A DNA stretch of 64,000 nt from Bacteroidia bacterium (GCA_026391655.1 JAPLDR010000018.1:122285-186284); one strand, 5' to 3'. Counted from the first letter of the stretch, positions 9,979 to 20,643 are shown. The notes: generated by a model not told the origin, from the sequence alone. Numbers and translations are program-made.

Positions 9979-12762
9979 TTATGGCCGTTTAATAATTTTG
10001 CGGACAACAATTTGACCATCCGCATTTTTCGTTTGCAAAAGGTAAATACCCGAATAAAGATCTCCTATGTACAACTGGTTTTCAACTCCTTGAATATTAG
10101 ACAATTTGAATTCTTTTGCTTTAGTCCCGGCCAAAGTAAAAATTGAAACGTTTTGAGTTTTTTCGACTGAAGTTACATTGATATAGTCGGTTGCAGGATT
10201 AGGATAAATAAGCAGATCATTGTTATCCTTAAACTCCTTTTCAATACCTGTAAACAATGGCACTCCGAAATTTTGGGTAGAAAAGAGCTTGTATTCGCCT
10301 GGCCCAAGCAATATTGATTGAGATGTTGCCGCTACACTTATTGATTTCTGCCCGAAATAGTCATACCATGTACCGGTTTTCTGAAAATCAAGCTGCGCGT
10401 TTAACGTGGATAATCCAAAATTACCAACGATTAATCCATTCTCACCATTCAGGTTCAATTTAATCCATTTTATTTCACCATTTAGCGATTGACTAAAATT
10501 GGTGGTCGAAAAAATTGGGTATTTCTTTTTCAGGTAGAACAGCTTTGAAAAGACCTGAAATAACAATGCGCGGTCAGCAACACTTTTGTACTCCCAATGC
10601 AACGGCTTTTCTCCCAACCTTCCATTAAAATCAATCGAAATATCATAGCCCAGTTCACCAAATTGCCAGATCATTTTTGGACCTGGGATCGGAAAAAACA
10701 ATGCTGAGGTAAGTGCTGCACGGCTTAACGCAACTGTCTGATCTTTTATATTATAGGAACCCAGGGAATTCCCGAAATTAAGACATTTGTACACCATCCG
10801 TTCTTCATCATGGCTTTCCATATAACCAACAAGCGAAGGCTTGCTCCATCCGCGATTGACATAGGAAGCCCAACTAAGATCCGAGGTGCTATTACTATTA
10901 AAGCCCATTGCCGCCTGTGTGGCATTGTAATTCATATTTCCCCACAACAGAATCCCCTTTTTGAAATTTGCCAACTCTGTCTCTTCAGAATTATCGGCAA
11001 GATGCTCAAAAATAACAATAGCACCTGACTTCCTTTTCCAAATCTGGTCAGCCATTCGTTCAAGATTGGCAATCCTTTGCGCATCATATTTGCTCCCCCA
11101 GGTATCGGATGCATCTTTAATGTTATTCGAAAATCCTTTTGTAAAATCGAACCGAAATCCATCAATTTTATACTCACTCATCCAAAATGAGGAAATACTG
11201 TCCACAAGTTCCCTGGTTGCAGGACTATCATGGTTAAAGTCGTATCCCCACTGCGCAGCAGGATTTGTAAAATTGCTTTGAACATTGTACCATGGGTTTT
11301 GTGCCGTTGGTTTTGAACCGTCAAAATAGAGTTGAACAAAGGGGCTTTGTCCATACGAATGGTTCAATACAAGGTCTATTACTGTGGAGATACCGCGTTT
11401 ATGGCACTCATCGACCAATCGTTTCAGTTCGTTCATGGGACCATAATATTTATCTGGAGCAAAATAAAATGAGGGATTGTATCCCCAACTGCTATTGCCT
11501 TCAAATTCATTTACGGGCATTAATTCCAAAACATTAGTACCAAGTTCTTTCAGGTAATCAAGGTGATCAATAACACCAGAATATGAATGCTTTTCGTCAA
11601 AATCACGTACAAGACATTCATAAATGACCATGGTATCAGCAGTTGCAGGAGTGAAAGTACTTTTCTGCCAGACATAAGCCACCTGATTGGTTTGAAGTAT
11701 ACTGGCTATGCCATCGGTTTTGCCTGTTGGATAGGAGATTAATCCGGGATAGGTAGTAGAAGTAATGTATTTATCGTTATTCGGGTCACAGGTTTTTTCA
11801 GTATAGGGATCGGCAATTTTTAATTGTCCATCAACAAAATATTGAAAAGGGTACTCCTTGCCAGGTGTTAGATTTTGAATATCGATCCAAAAGTAATCGC
11901 CATCCCTTTTCATCCGCGATGTTGAAGAGGGAAGCCAATTATTGAATTCCCCGATTGCATAAACATAGGATTTATACGGCGCCCACAAGACCAATCTTGC
12001 AGTCTGTGAATCAATGTAGTTAATCCCTTTTTTAGCACCAGCAGGAAGTGTCTGGACGACCTGATTTCCAAGAATATTCACAAATACTGAATCATAAACT
12101 GTTGTGATGCCGTTCGAAGCAGATATTTTCATCCAGTAATCGCCAGATTGCGAAAAACTGAAAGTGTAATCAAGCTGGGTTCCGGTGACGGCTTTCACCT
12201 GACTATTATTAAGATAGAGACGAAGATCGGCTGAAACGGTCGATGAGGCCGAAAATGGTAAAACGGCACCTAAAGGCAAAATTGAATTGGTGGAGGGGTT
12301 TGTGATGGACACATTCAACCCGGAAGAAAAAACATCAACCAAAATATCTTTCCCGCCTGTTGCCTTACCTTCCTTGCTTTGATCGGCACTCCTGAATACG
12401 AAGGCCATCTGTTTAATTATTTCTCCGGTAGGAACACCGTAAAAGCTCCGGATATCAGGAGTAATTTCGAGGGTATAGGTATTTGGAGTAACACGTGTAA
12501 GTTTAGCTTTTGGAATATTGGTTGTCCAGGCTGCAATAACATATTTCCAATCGGTTGCCGACGTGCTTTTATCGGTAATTACCCCTGTGTGGGCATAGAC
12601 ATCGCCTGTATAATCTTTCAATCCTGCTGTTCCCTGAGTCGCATCGAAGGTGATGGTCACCAGTTGGTTTTCGATAGGCAATGTTGGATTTGTTGTAACC
12701 TGAGCAAGGCCTATCTGATAAAAAATTAACAGCCAAAATAAAAGATTGATTCGAAAGCGCAT
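9979..12762 (-). CDS. Secreted alpha-amylase family (GH13) protein with T9SS sorting domain
   Basis: A 927-residue exported glucan-degrading enzyme. After a signal peptide (MRFRINLLFWLLIFYQIGLA) come two beta-sandwich regions, then a CBM48-like module (VLWAPYKSYVYAIGEFNNW) and a GH13 barrel. The barrel carries DLVLNHSYG (region I), GFRFDFTKG with the nucleophile Asp (region II), VIFEHLAD with the acid Glu (region III) and MESHDEERM (region IV). The C-terminus is a type-A T9SS domain (LIYPNPATDYINV to IVVRKIIKRP), so the enzyme should be placed on the cell surface or released. ATG 12762 is chosen because the longer frame would start inside the upstream terminator. It plays the outer amylase role for the SusCDEF system but is separated from it by a strong terminator. 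Confidence 0.93.
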   Translation of the reverse strand: MRFRINLLFWLLIFYQIGLAQVTTNPTLPIENQLVTITFDATQGTAGLKDYTGDVYAHTGVITDKSTSATDWKYVIAAWTTNIPKAKLTRVTPNTYTLEITPDIRSFYGVPTGEIIKQMAFVFRSADQSKEGKATGGKDILVDVFSSGLNVSITNPSTNSILPLGAVLPFSASSTVSADLRLYLNNSQVKAVTGTQLDYTFSFSQSGDYWMKISASNGITTVYDSVFVNILGNQVVQTLPAGAKKGINYIDSQTARLVLWAPYKSYVYAIGEFNNWLPSSTSRMKRDGDYFWIDIQNLTPGKEYPFQYFVDGQLKIADPYTEKTCDPNNDKYITSTTYPGLISYPTGKTDGIASILQTNQVAYVWQKSTFTPATADTMVIYECLVRDFDEKHSYSGVIDHLDYLKELGTNVLELMPVNEFEGNSSWGYNPSFYFAPDKYYGPMNELKRLVDECHKRGISTVIDLVLNHSYGQSPFVQLYFDGSKPTAQNPWYNVQSNFTNPAAQWGYDFNHDSPATRELVDSISSFWMSEYKIDGFRFDFTKGFSNNIKDASDTWGSKYDAQRIANLERMADQIWKRKSGAIVIFEHLADNSEETELANFKKGILLWGNMNYNATQAAMGFNSNSTSDLSWASYVNRGWSKPSLVGYMESHDEERMVYKCLNFGNSLGSYNIKDQTVALSRAALTSALFFPIPGPKMIWQFGELGYDISIDFNGRLGEKPLHWEYKSVADRALLFQVFSKLFYLKKKYPIFSTTNFSQSLNGEIKWIKLNLNGENGLIVGNFGLSTLNAQLDFQKTGTWYDYFGQKSISVAATSQSILLGPGEYKLFSTQNFGVPLFTGIEKEFKDNNDLLIYPNPATDYINVTSVEKTQNVSIFTLAGTKAKEFKLSNIQGVENQLYIGDLYSGIYLLQTKNADGQIVVRKIIKRP

Positions 12763-12774
12763 TTTGATTGGAAT

Positions 12775-12816
12775 AAAAAAAAGGCTTACCCATCCGGTAT
12801 GGATGAATAAGCCTTT
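12775..12816 (-). terminator. Intrinsic terminator between the susF-like gene and the amylase
   Basis: On the minus strand AAAGGCTTA pairs with TAAGCCTTT (12808-12816 with 12780-12788). An inner stem, CATCC/GGATG, surrounds a short loop, and the hairpin is followed by a run of at least five T residues. It starts 13 bp after the susF-like stop and ends just before the amylase ATG. Read-through or a separate promoter is needed for the amylase. Confidence 0.88.
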
Positions 12817-12828
12817 AAGATTCAAATA

Positions 12829-14658
12829 TTAGTTCTTTGTAATAGTTGCAATAAGCTTCCAGGGATCGAATGTAATGGTGTAATTTCCGGCAATTGCCAC
12901 TGCCATATTTGCACCACCTGCTGAAAGTGCGTTAATAGTACCACCATAATTAAGTGTCCAACCTGCATTTGCCCTAAATTTGTAGCCAGCGGTACCAGCC
13001 GTCATATTTAGCGTTGCAGTGAAAACTTTGCTGGTTGAATTCCATGTCATTGGAGTGTCGGTATTCCAACCTCCCGGAGTAGCATCTCCTATTACACCCC
13101 AACTGTTCGCACTATAAGTATAAGCATTTGGATGACTCAAATCTAAGGTGATTGCATAATCAGCTGTAGCTGTTACAGCGATATTAGAACCTCCTGCATC
13201 CAGCTTAGTGCCATCAGCGGCAGTACTTCCATAGTTTACGCCCCAATCTGAAGTTCCCCTGAATTTAATAGATCCTCCACTGGTTAAACGTAATCCCAAC
13301 GAGAATGTTTTGGCTGTTGCATCATAGGTCATATCGGTTTGAGTGCTCCAGCCGCCCGGAGTAGCGTCGCCAATTAATCCCCAGGTCGTTTTTGTCAGAG
13401 AATAAGTCATCAATCCCTGATTCGCTTTTACAAGATAATAACCTGCAGCTGGAACACTGATGTTGTTTCCGGGGTTTGTTAATTTGCCGGTACCATCATC
13501 TCCAAAGGTATGCGCATTGTCCCAACTGTGATCGGTTGCAAGTTTTAATCCGCCAGAAGCCAGGATGTTAACATACCCTTCGGCAGCACCACTGCTGGTA
13601 GATGTTGATATAATATACATAGCATTATCATTATTCCCCCAGCTATTATAGTCACCAACAAGCCAAAATTTGGTAATATCAGCTAAAGTAGTGAAAGATA
13701 CATCAGCCCCATAGGTTGTACCAGCACTGTTTGTAGCATAGGCGCGCACATGATATGTTGTGTTTAATGTTAAACCAGTGAGATTACTAACAAAAACACC
13801 CGTACCAGTACCTCCAGCGACTTTAGTGCCAGCGATCGTTGGATTAGCACTTAAACTCCAGGCCAGACCTCTGGCAGTAATTGCGCCACCACCATCATAG
13901 GTAACCTCACCACCCGATACAGCGGCAACTTTTGAGATACCGGTAACTGGAGTAGTTGTTACAACAGGGACATCAACCAGAGTGGTAAAAGATACTTCGG
14001 GACCGTAACCTGTACCTGCGCTGTTTGTAGCATAAGCACGCACATAATAAATAGTGTTGCCCTTCAGACTGGCAAGTGCGCTCACAAAAGGGCCCGTTCC
14101 ACTTCCATCAGTTGTTTTGCTGTTTGATAATGATGGATTGTGAGTGGTGCCAAAGCATATACCGCGAGCTGTTACTGCAGCACCGCCGAAAACTGTAACA
14201 TTTCCACCTCCTGTAGCTGAATTACCAGTAATTACAGTAATTGCAGCAGTAGTAAGCGTAGGAACAACAGGTAAAGTCGTAAAAGTATATTCTTCACCGT
14301 AAATTGTACCTCCAGCATTGGTCGCATAGGCTCGTGCGTAATATTTGGTCGCATAAGTAAGGCCACCCAGTTTTACTTTAAAAGCAGCTGTGGTCATTTG
14401 TCCTGAATAAATGACTTTGCTGTTGGAAATTGTAGGAGCTGTAGCGGTATTATAACAAACACCTTTTTCAATAAAACCATCGCCTTCGGCAACTACATAA
14501 CCAACAACGGTTGCAGAGTCAGATTTAACATTCAAAACTTGAGTTGTAGCAAGTTTTGGCGTTAATGTAACCTGCGATTTTTCCTTTGTACAAGCGCCAA
14601 AAAAGATTGTCGCAGTAACAAGCACGGCCAGGATTCTATATATGAATATTCTTTTCAT
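12829..14658 (-). CDS. SusF-like outer-membrane starch-binding lipoprotein with Fn3-type repeats
   Basis: A 609-residue surface lipoprotein. The signal peptide ends in a lipobox (FFGAC near residue 22). Three repeats of about 95 residues follow, each with the words ARAYATN, a GxGVCY/GxxCFG-type strand and an FTTL ending; these are Bacteroidota Fn3-like modules. Three starch-binding-type domains come next, recognisable by FWLVGDYNSWG, WGLIGDATPGGW and WGVIGDATPGGW, each ending with an aromatic-rich strand. Position after susC, susD and the susE-like gene supports a SusF role: holding glucan at the surface. ATG 14658 is preferred over the upstream frame start because it gives a proper lipoprotein signal. 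A terminator follows directly. Confidence 0.9.
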   Translation of the reverse strand: MKRIFIYRILAVLVTATIFFGACTKEKSQVTLTPKLATTQVLNVKSDSATVVGYVVAEGDGFIEKGVCYNTATAPTISNSKVIYSGQMTTAAFKVKLGGLTYATKYYARAYATNAGGTIYGEEYTFTTLPVVPTLTTAAITVITGNSATGGGNVTVFGGAAVTARGICFGTTHNPSLSNSKTTDGSGTGPFVSALASLKGNTIYYVRAYATNSAGTGYGPEVSFTTLVDVPVVTTTPVTGISKVAAVSGGEVTYDGGGAITARGLAWSLSANPTIAGTKVAGGTGTGVFVSNLTGLTLNTTYHVRAYATNSAGTTYGADVSFTTLADITKFWLVGDYNSWGNNDNAMYIISTSTSSGAAEGYVNILASGGLKLATDHSWDNAHTFGDDGTGKLTNPGNNISVPAAGYYLVKANQGLMTYSLTKTTWGLIGDATPGGWSTQTDMTYDATAKTFSLGLRLTSGGSIKFRGTSDWGVNYGSTAADGTKLDAGGSNIAVTATADYAITLDLSHPNAYTYSANSWGVIGDATPGGWNTDTPMTWNSTSKVFTATLNMTAGTAGYKFRANAGWTLNYGGTINALSAGGANMAVAIAGNYTITFDPWKLIATITKN

Positions 14659-14687
14659 AAATATATTTTTAAAATGTACCATATAAA

Positions 14688-15683
14688 TTAGTTCTTAACG
14701 ATAGTAAAAGACCCGGTAGTTCCATTGATAATCGTCAATGCAATAGTGTAATTACCAGCAGCAACAGTATAATTAGCACCATTCTGCGTCAAACTACTTG
14801 TCGTACCTCCCAGGTTCCATGCCCAGTCGTCATTGAGCCTGAATTTAATGTCGCCGTCAAGCAACGTAATAGTGATTTTCCAGGTTCCTGATTGGGCATC
14901 GTAAGCCATTTTTGAATCGGGGGCATTCCAGCCATTCGGAGTAGCAGAACCAACCAAGCCAACTATATAGGACTCAACTTTGTAAGTAAGTGCATTTTTG
15001 TCAGCAGTAACTTTATTCCATCCATTAGCTGCTGCTACTATGCCAGCACCATTTACTGAGAGAACTCCACCTGTGCCACCATATACAATATTTGCATCAG
15101 GGTCTTTCAATGTAAACGCTTTTGTTTTGTCAAGGTTCACAAAACCGACATAATTACCATTACCTAATGGAGATTCAATTTTCTGGGTAATACCCGAACC
15201 TATTAAATCCAAACGAGGCAATCCATAAATAGTAACATCAGCAGACTTTATAGCAGAACTATAGACATATGATCCAGTGCCACTACTTAAAGATAAGACA
15301 GACCTAATTCTAAAATCAAGAGAAGATATCTGGTCGGCAGGGAACTTTGTAAGTAATTTCCCATTAAGATCGCTTACAGTAATTTTCATTGAAAGATCCT
15401 GACTATCACTAAGTATTAAAACTGCATCCTGAAAATTATTCGACTTCAAACAAGCTTCGAGGTAATAAGTTACAGAAGCCTGGAACCCAGGTTTAACAGC
15501 AGTACCAACAAATTCGAGCATATTCAATCCCTCGGCCCTCTTTAAAGTTAAACTGGGTACACTTTGAATAGCTGGTGCAATTGGGCTGTCCGATAACACT
15601 GCTTTTGTTCCTTCCTTTTCACAAGAAAACAAAAGTCCGATCAACCCAATGAAAGTTAAATATATAAATATTTTTTTATTCAT
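14688..15683 (-). CDS. SusE-like outer-membrane lipoprotein
   Basis: A 331-residue lipoprotein with signal peptide and lipobox (LLFSCEKEG, Cys near 21). Residues about 25-150 form a SusE-type N-terminal domain (a beta-sandwich with a DAVLILSDSQDLSM strand). A middle domain contains GNGNYVGFVNL, and a C-terminal domain opens with VGLVGSATPNGWN and has the WAWNLGG aromatic patch also seen in the SusF-like neighbour. It presumably binds alpha-glucan at the surface and helps SusC/SusD. It sits 19 bp after susD and 29 bp before the susF-like gene in one operon. Assignment rests on domain words and position; the exact ligand is inferred. Confidence 0.87.
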   Translation of the reverse strand: MNKKIFIYLTFIGLIGLLFSCEKEGTKAVLSDSPIAPAIQSVPSLTLKRAEGLNMLEFVGTAVKPGFQASVTYYLEACLKSNNFQDAVLILSDSQDLSMKITVSDLNGKLLTKFPADQISSLDFRIRSVLSLSSGTGSYVYSSAIKSADVTIYGLPRLDLIGSGITQKIESPLGNGNYVGFVNLDKTKAFTLKDPDANIVYGGTGGVLSVNGAGIVAAANGWNKVTADKNALTYKVESYIVGLVGSATPNGWNAPDSKMAYDAQSGTWKITITLLDGDIKFRLNDDWAWNLGGTTSSLTQNGANYTVAAGNYTIALTIINGTTGSFTIVKN

Positions 15684-15702
15684 TTCTTAAAAGTTTAAAA
15701 GA

Positions 15703-17265
15703 TTAATAACCAGTATTTTGTTTTAATGTTGGATTTGCGCCTAAATCATTGGAAGGGATCGGGAACAGATCACGCCAGGTCTCTGTTGTGGCTCCTGCTG
15801 CGACTTTTCCTTTCCATGGCCATAGATAGGCACTACCTGTAAACTTGCCAAACCGGATAAGGTCAGTCCTGCGGTGTCCTTCCCAATAGAGTTCGCGGGC
15901 GCGTTCATCGAGGATAAAATCCAATGTAAGCGCTCCGGCAGCAATGTTTCCGGTAGCATTTCCATAAGCTCTTTGACGTAAGGCATTTACATATCCTAAA
16001 GCTGTAGCAGCGTCACCGGTTGCAGCACCTCTGAGAACACCTTCAGCATACATGAGGTATACATCAGCCAGACGGAATAAAGGATAGTCTGTATCAACAA
16101 AATCGGGATGCGCATCAGGTGCAGCAGCCCCGGTGGATGTAAGATTTTTGAATTTCGTGATTGCCCATCCGTCTGTGAACTGACCGATATCCACAACTTC
16201 AAGATTCTGTCCGGTGGTATAGAACATGGCTCTTTTGTCGGTTGCGCCACTGTTATCTGCAAATTTGGCGACAAAAGTTTTTGTGGTACGGATACCACCC
16301 CATCCTCCACTAATTCCGAAAGCGGCGGGCGACATGCTTCCACCGACAGCGGCATGGACAAGATAAGTCATCCCTCCATAGGTCTGTGTATGTAAGCCAT
16401 CGGAAGTGATAGGCAAAATCATTTCGGGGCTCAAATTATTGTCGGCAACAAAATTATTGGCATAGCTGGGAGCTAAAGAGTAGGAAGAGGCCAACACCTT
16501 TTTACAGTACGTGACGCAATCACCATTTCTGTCTGTTCCAACATACACTTTTGCATTCAAATAAAGTTTTGCAAGAAGTGTCCATGCCGCAGCCTGGTCG
16601 GCTCTCGCATATTCAAATTTTGGAGCACCCAATTCCGTTTCAATGGCCTTCAGCTCAGTTTCGAGATAGGTAAATAATTCGGCGCGCGTTGTTTGCTTTG
16701 GAAAAAACGCACCAGGTGCGTCAGCTTCGGTGACGAATGGTGGATTTCCAAATAAATCAATTGCATGATAATAAGCCAGCGCACGAAGGAATCTTGCTTC
16801 GGCATGATATTTCTTGATATCCGGATCTGTATTACCGGCAGTTGCCCTGATGTATTCGTTGCTAAGTGCTACCGTATACATAATTCTGGAATAAATGGCC
16901 GCGATAAATACATCATTCGGAGCCCATGTTTGCCAGTGCAGATCCTTGATTGTAGCATCATTCCATGACATTACCGCCTCGTCTGTAGTTAATTCCTGCA
17001 CATTCCAGTATTGACGAAGATAGTTTCCAAAACCCTCATCAATACCCGAAATATCTGCTTGCCCGGCAGGACCTTGCTGTCCGCTTACCGCCAGAGTGGC
17101 ATATAGCTTTGCCAATCCCTCTTTATAAGCTGCGGGAGTACTGTAAACGGTAAGAGAAGTAACGATATTTGGATCCTTCGGAGTGACATCCAAGTCTTTG
17201 ATACACGAGGTAAACATCAGTGCGACAAAGATAACTGCTAATGATTTTATTTTATTATTTTTCAT
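15703..17265 (-). CDS. susD: SusD/RagB family nutrient-binding outer-membrane lipoprotein
   Basis: A 520-residue SusD-family protein that caps the SusC channel and captures oligosaccharide. The lipobox is FTSCIKDLD (Cys near 21). SusD landmarks are AEARFLRALAYYHAIDLFGNPP in the TPR region, YARADQAAAWTLLAKLYLNAKVY, and the C-terminal FILDERARELYWEGHRRTDLIRFGKF and FPIPSNDLGANPTLKQN. Length is normal. It follows susC by 19 bp. Together with the SusE/F lipoproteins, amylase and GH65/MFS genes, the likely substrate is maltodextrin or starch. The symbol is used for the family position; substrate is inferred. Confidence 0.95.
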   Translation of the reverse strand: MKNNKIKSLAVIFVALMFTSCIKDLDVTPKDPNIVTSLTVYSTPAAYKEGLAKLYATLAVSGQQGPAGQADISGIDEGFGNYLRQYWNVQELTTDEAVMSWNDATIKDLHWQTWAPNDVFIAAIYSRIMYTVALSNEYIRATAGNTDPDIKKYHAEARFLRALAYYHAIDLFGNPPFVTEADAPGAFFPKQTTRAELFTYLETELKAIETELGAPKFEYARADQAAAWTLLAKLYLNAKVYVGTDRNGDCVTYCKKVLASSYSLAPSYANNFVADNNLSPEMILPITSDGLHTQTYGGMTYLVHAAVGGSMSPAAFGISGGWGGIRTTKTFVAKFADNSGATDKRAMFYTTGQNLEVVDIGQFTDGWAITKFKNLTSTGAAAPDAHPDFVDTDYPLFRLADVYLMYAEGVLRGAATGDAATALGYVNALRQRAYGNATGNIAAGALTLDFILDERARELYWEGHRRTDLIRFGKFTGSAYLWPWKGKVAAGATTETWRDLFPIPSNDLGANPTLKQNTGY

Positions 17266-17284
17266 GTCGTATTCTTATTAAAAG

Positions 17285-20200
17285 TTAGAATGTAAGATTT
17301 ACGCCAAGTACAAAGACTCTCGGACGAGGATAAAAGTTATTGTCGATACCACCATTCACCTCAGGATCAAGTCCTTTATATTTAGTGATTGTAAAGACAT
17401 TTTGTACCGTAAAGCTTAACCGGGTTTTAATATACTGATCGAAATTATATCCGATACTCATATTATCCATCTTAAAAAAGGATGCATTCTCAATATAGAA
17501 ATCCGAGAAATACTGTGTGTTCGTAAACTTCGCGTTGTCAGACTGCTTTGGAATATTGTTAAAGAATCCTGACTGATTATATACAGTTGAGTAAAGAGCA
17601 CCAGAGGCAACATTATTATAAACATAGTTGCCGATGTTCGCTCTCCCGGAAAATGAGAAGTCCATCTGTTTATATGTAACCCGTGAATTTATCCCCACCG
17701 TCACATCAGGTGCAGGCTTTTTATAATGGTATTTATTCAGGTTATTGCTCGTAACCGTTCCTCCTGTGCCAGTGCGGTCAACATAGAGCCCTTCGATGGG
17801 CATACCATTTGAACCATAAACCTGCTGGAAGACAAAAAATGAGTTTGAAGGAAATCCAACACGCTGATTCTGAATGGTGTTTCCAACTCCACCACCAACC
17901 TCCTACATCAACGCCCGCATAATTGGGATCATCGGTTTTGGTCAGTTTCGTGATTTTGTTTTCGTTGTAAGCAGCATTAAAGCCAACAGTCCAATTCCAA
18001 TCTTTATTTGTTACAATTTGTCCGTTCAAAGAAAGTTCTATCCCTTTGTTTTCAAGATTTCCAACATTAGTTGTCAAAAAGTTAGAGAAGTTACTTCCGG
18101 CGGCGATCGGAATAAAGTTCAATAAATCTTTTGTTTTACGCTGATAGGCATCTATTGAACCAGTAATCCGGTTATTCATAAAACCAAAGTCTATACCGAC
18201 ATTATACGTAGTAGTTTCCTCCCATTTGATGTTTGCATCGTATGGATTTGGACGTAAGGTATTGTAGAACGTATTTCCAAACTGATATTGAGCAGTTGCT
18301 GTACTTTCGCGATAAACAGGAAGATAAGGATAATCGTTACCGATATCTTGCTGACCCGTGACACCCCAGCCCAACCTTAATTTCAGATCGGAAACGGCAG
18401 AAGTATTTTTAAGGAACGACTCATCCTTAATTTTCCATGCAAAAGCTGCTGCAGGGAAAAGCCCCCATCTGTTGGCTTTTGCAAATCTTGAAGATCCGTC
18501 ATCGCGAATGGTTACTGTCAATAAATAGCGATCCATGAAAGTATAATTCAATCGTCCGAAGAAAGATACCAAATAGTTTTCATTAATGAATTTTGAGTTA
18601 TCAGAAACAGTAACAGGAGTAAGGCCGTTACGGGAAAAATTCGTACCTTCTTTGTAGAAATGTTGCCATGAGTAACCTGCAGTTGCATCAACCTTACTTT
18701 TAATCGAACCAAGCTCTTTCACATAGTTCAGGTAGAAATCGAAGAGTTTCGTCTTTCCTTCCTGGGTATAGTCAATTTTTTGGCCAGTTCCACCCCTTAC
18801 TGTAAAAGCTGCCTCATTTGGGGAATTGTTGTGTCCTGTCGTGGTGAAATAGTCATAACCAACATTCATATTGGCACGCAGTTCGGGGAGAAAATGAAAT
18901 TTATAATCGATCTGGACATTACCCAAACCACGCTTAACTGCCGATTTGTTATCTGTTTGATTAAGCAAAGCAACGGGATTGGACACTCCGATTGGGTTTG
19001 GAGTGCCGTTGGGGTTCATCGTCCCGTCGGGCAAAACATCTGAAAGGTTTATCCAGGTAAAATATCCTCCGAACTTGGTATTGCCATTATACACGGGCTG
19101 TGTAGGATCGTATGCAACAGCAGAACCAACTGCTCCTGCGTTACCAAAATTCTGCTTCGTGTAACTACCTTTTAGATTAATACTAAATTTCAGGTGGTTG
19201 TCTAAAAAGGTGGGATCTATGCCGATTGCCAATGTCGAGCGTTCCATATTAGTTGTTTTCAGAATACCATCCTGATCGGTGTATCCTAAAGAAGCACGGT
19301 AAGGCATATTTTTCATTCCACCGCTGATACTGATATTCTGGTCATGTGCAATAGCTGTATGATAGATCTGTTTTTGCCAGTCGGTATTTTCCCTTCCAAG
19401 ACGGGTCAGACTACCCATACTTAAACCAACGGCACTTTTGGAAGCAAGATCCAATGCAAGAGCGCGGAACTCATCACCTGAGAGTACATCCATATACTTC
19501 GGAATAGAATTTACTGACATCGTTCCATTATAGTTGATTTGCATAGGTTTTCCGACAACTCCCTTTTTAGTTGTTATAAGAATAACACCATTGGAAGCTC
19601 TCGATCCGTAAATAGCCGTTGCTGAAGCATCCTTTAAAACCGTGAAAGTTTCGATATCATTTGGATTGATCGTAGATAACGGATTTGCCAATCCGGAAAT
19701 TCCTGAGTTACTTACAGGAAAACCATCGATAATAATCAAAGGATCGTTACTGGCTGACATAGAAGAGCCTCCTCTGATCCGGATAGTTGATCCGCTTCCG
19801 GGAGCACCTCCACTTGAGGTAATCACAGTTCCTGCACTTTTACCAACGATCAGATCCTGAGCTGAAGTGATTCCACCTTTGTTGAAATCTTTCGAACTAA
19901 CTGTGCTGACCGCACCTGTTGCATCAGATTTTTTAACAGTTCCGTATCCGATTACAACGACTTCGTCGATTCCCCGGGCTTCAAGAGCTAAGGCAACATT
20001 CAGCACTGATAACTGATTAACTGCTAAATTTTGAGCTTTATAACCAACGAATGAAAAAACAAGCTTCGATGCGGGAGTCACTTTGATCGAATATTTTCCA
20101 TCAATATCGGTAACAGTACCCGTGTAGGTTCCTTCAAGCAAAACTGTCACACCTACAAGTCCCTCATTAGTAGCAGCATCGGTAACTTTACCGGTAATTA

Positions 20201-20285
20201 ATCTTTCCTGTGCAGTTACCGACAGTGTCAGTAATGCAAAAAGGAAAAACCAAATTGCTTTCATTTTTACAAATTCAAATTTCAT
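17285..20285 (-). pseudogene. susC: SusC/RagA TonB-dependent receptor, single-base frameshift
   Basis: Outer-membrane TonB-dependent importer that pairs with SusD. The N-terminal frame has a signal peptide, a carboxypeptidase-regulatory-like domain (ITGKVTDAATNEGLVGV), the SusC plug start (VVVIGYGTVKKSDATGAV), the plug (IRIRGGSSMSASNDPLIIIDG, YGSRASNGVILITTKKG) and most of the barrel. After DVGG near 17898 the frame leaves the family pattern and stops. The other frame then reads GGGVGNTIQNQRVGFPSN and continues without a stop to the conserved end (VFVLGVNLTF) at 17285. The break lies in a GGT-rich run (about 17890-17905) and looks like one extra base. Joined length is about 1000 residues, normal for SusC. 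ATG 20264 is an alternative start. The rest is so well preserved that a sequencing error is plausible. Confidence 0.9.
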
Positions 20286-20474
20286 GTGAGTCAAATTAAT
20301 GGTTCATAAATCATGGATAAAAAATTTCACCTTCACAGGCATTTTCATATTTACATTTGAATATCAATTGCTTGCCTCCACGAATCCTTTCCCTTTTCCA
20401 TTTTGGCATTACAAAGAAATACACTTTTAACCTAAATTAACATGATTTGTTTTGTGGAAACTTGATTATTATTA

Positions 20475-20500
20475 TGCAAACGTTTGCGGTGACGTTTGCA
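20475..20500. promoter_or_regulatory. LacI-family operator plus half-site
   Basis: GCAAACGTTTGC at 20476-20487 is a perfect 12-bp palindrome with the central CG typical of LacI/GalR operators. ACGTTTGCA follows at 20492-20500 as a half-site, one helical turn on. The same palindrome occurs at 23608-23619, just after the lacI-family gene. The regulator at 22578 is the obvious candidate to bind here; this is inference. Confidence 0.8.
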
Positions 20501-20503
20501 GCC

Positions 20504-20523
20504 AACATGTTATACAACATGTT
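20504..20523. repeat. Two AACATGTT palindromes 12 bp apart
   Basis: AACATGTT, itself a palindrome, occurs at 20504-20511 and 20516-20523 right beside the LacI-type site, between divergent susC and the PL9 gene. It could be a second regulator site. No further copy was noticed in nearby gaps. Confidence 0.4.
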
Positions 20524-20643
20524 TCAATATATTTTTCCCCTTCTGGGAATTTGAACCACCCTAACTGAGACACAGAACCCCCTCTTTCTATTGAATTTCA
20601 TATACTTTTACGGAATTATTGATTGCATCTTATTAAAATACCA

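Larger units (their letters stand above)
20286..20643. other. Divergent regulatory region between susC and the PL9 gene
   Basis: This 358-bp gap separates the minus-strand susCDEF operon from the plus-strand pectate lyase gene. It holds a LacI-type palindrome with an adjoining half-site (20475-20500) and a pair of AACATGTT words (20504-20523). No good -33/-7 pair could be fixed for either direction; a weak TACTTTTA lies about 40 bp before the lyase ATG. Confidence 0.5.

Noticed and set aside
20504..20523. AACATGTT pair as a phage or integration site
   Set aside because: Only two 8-bp words with no integrase, tRNA or boundary nearby; kept as a possible operator only.
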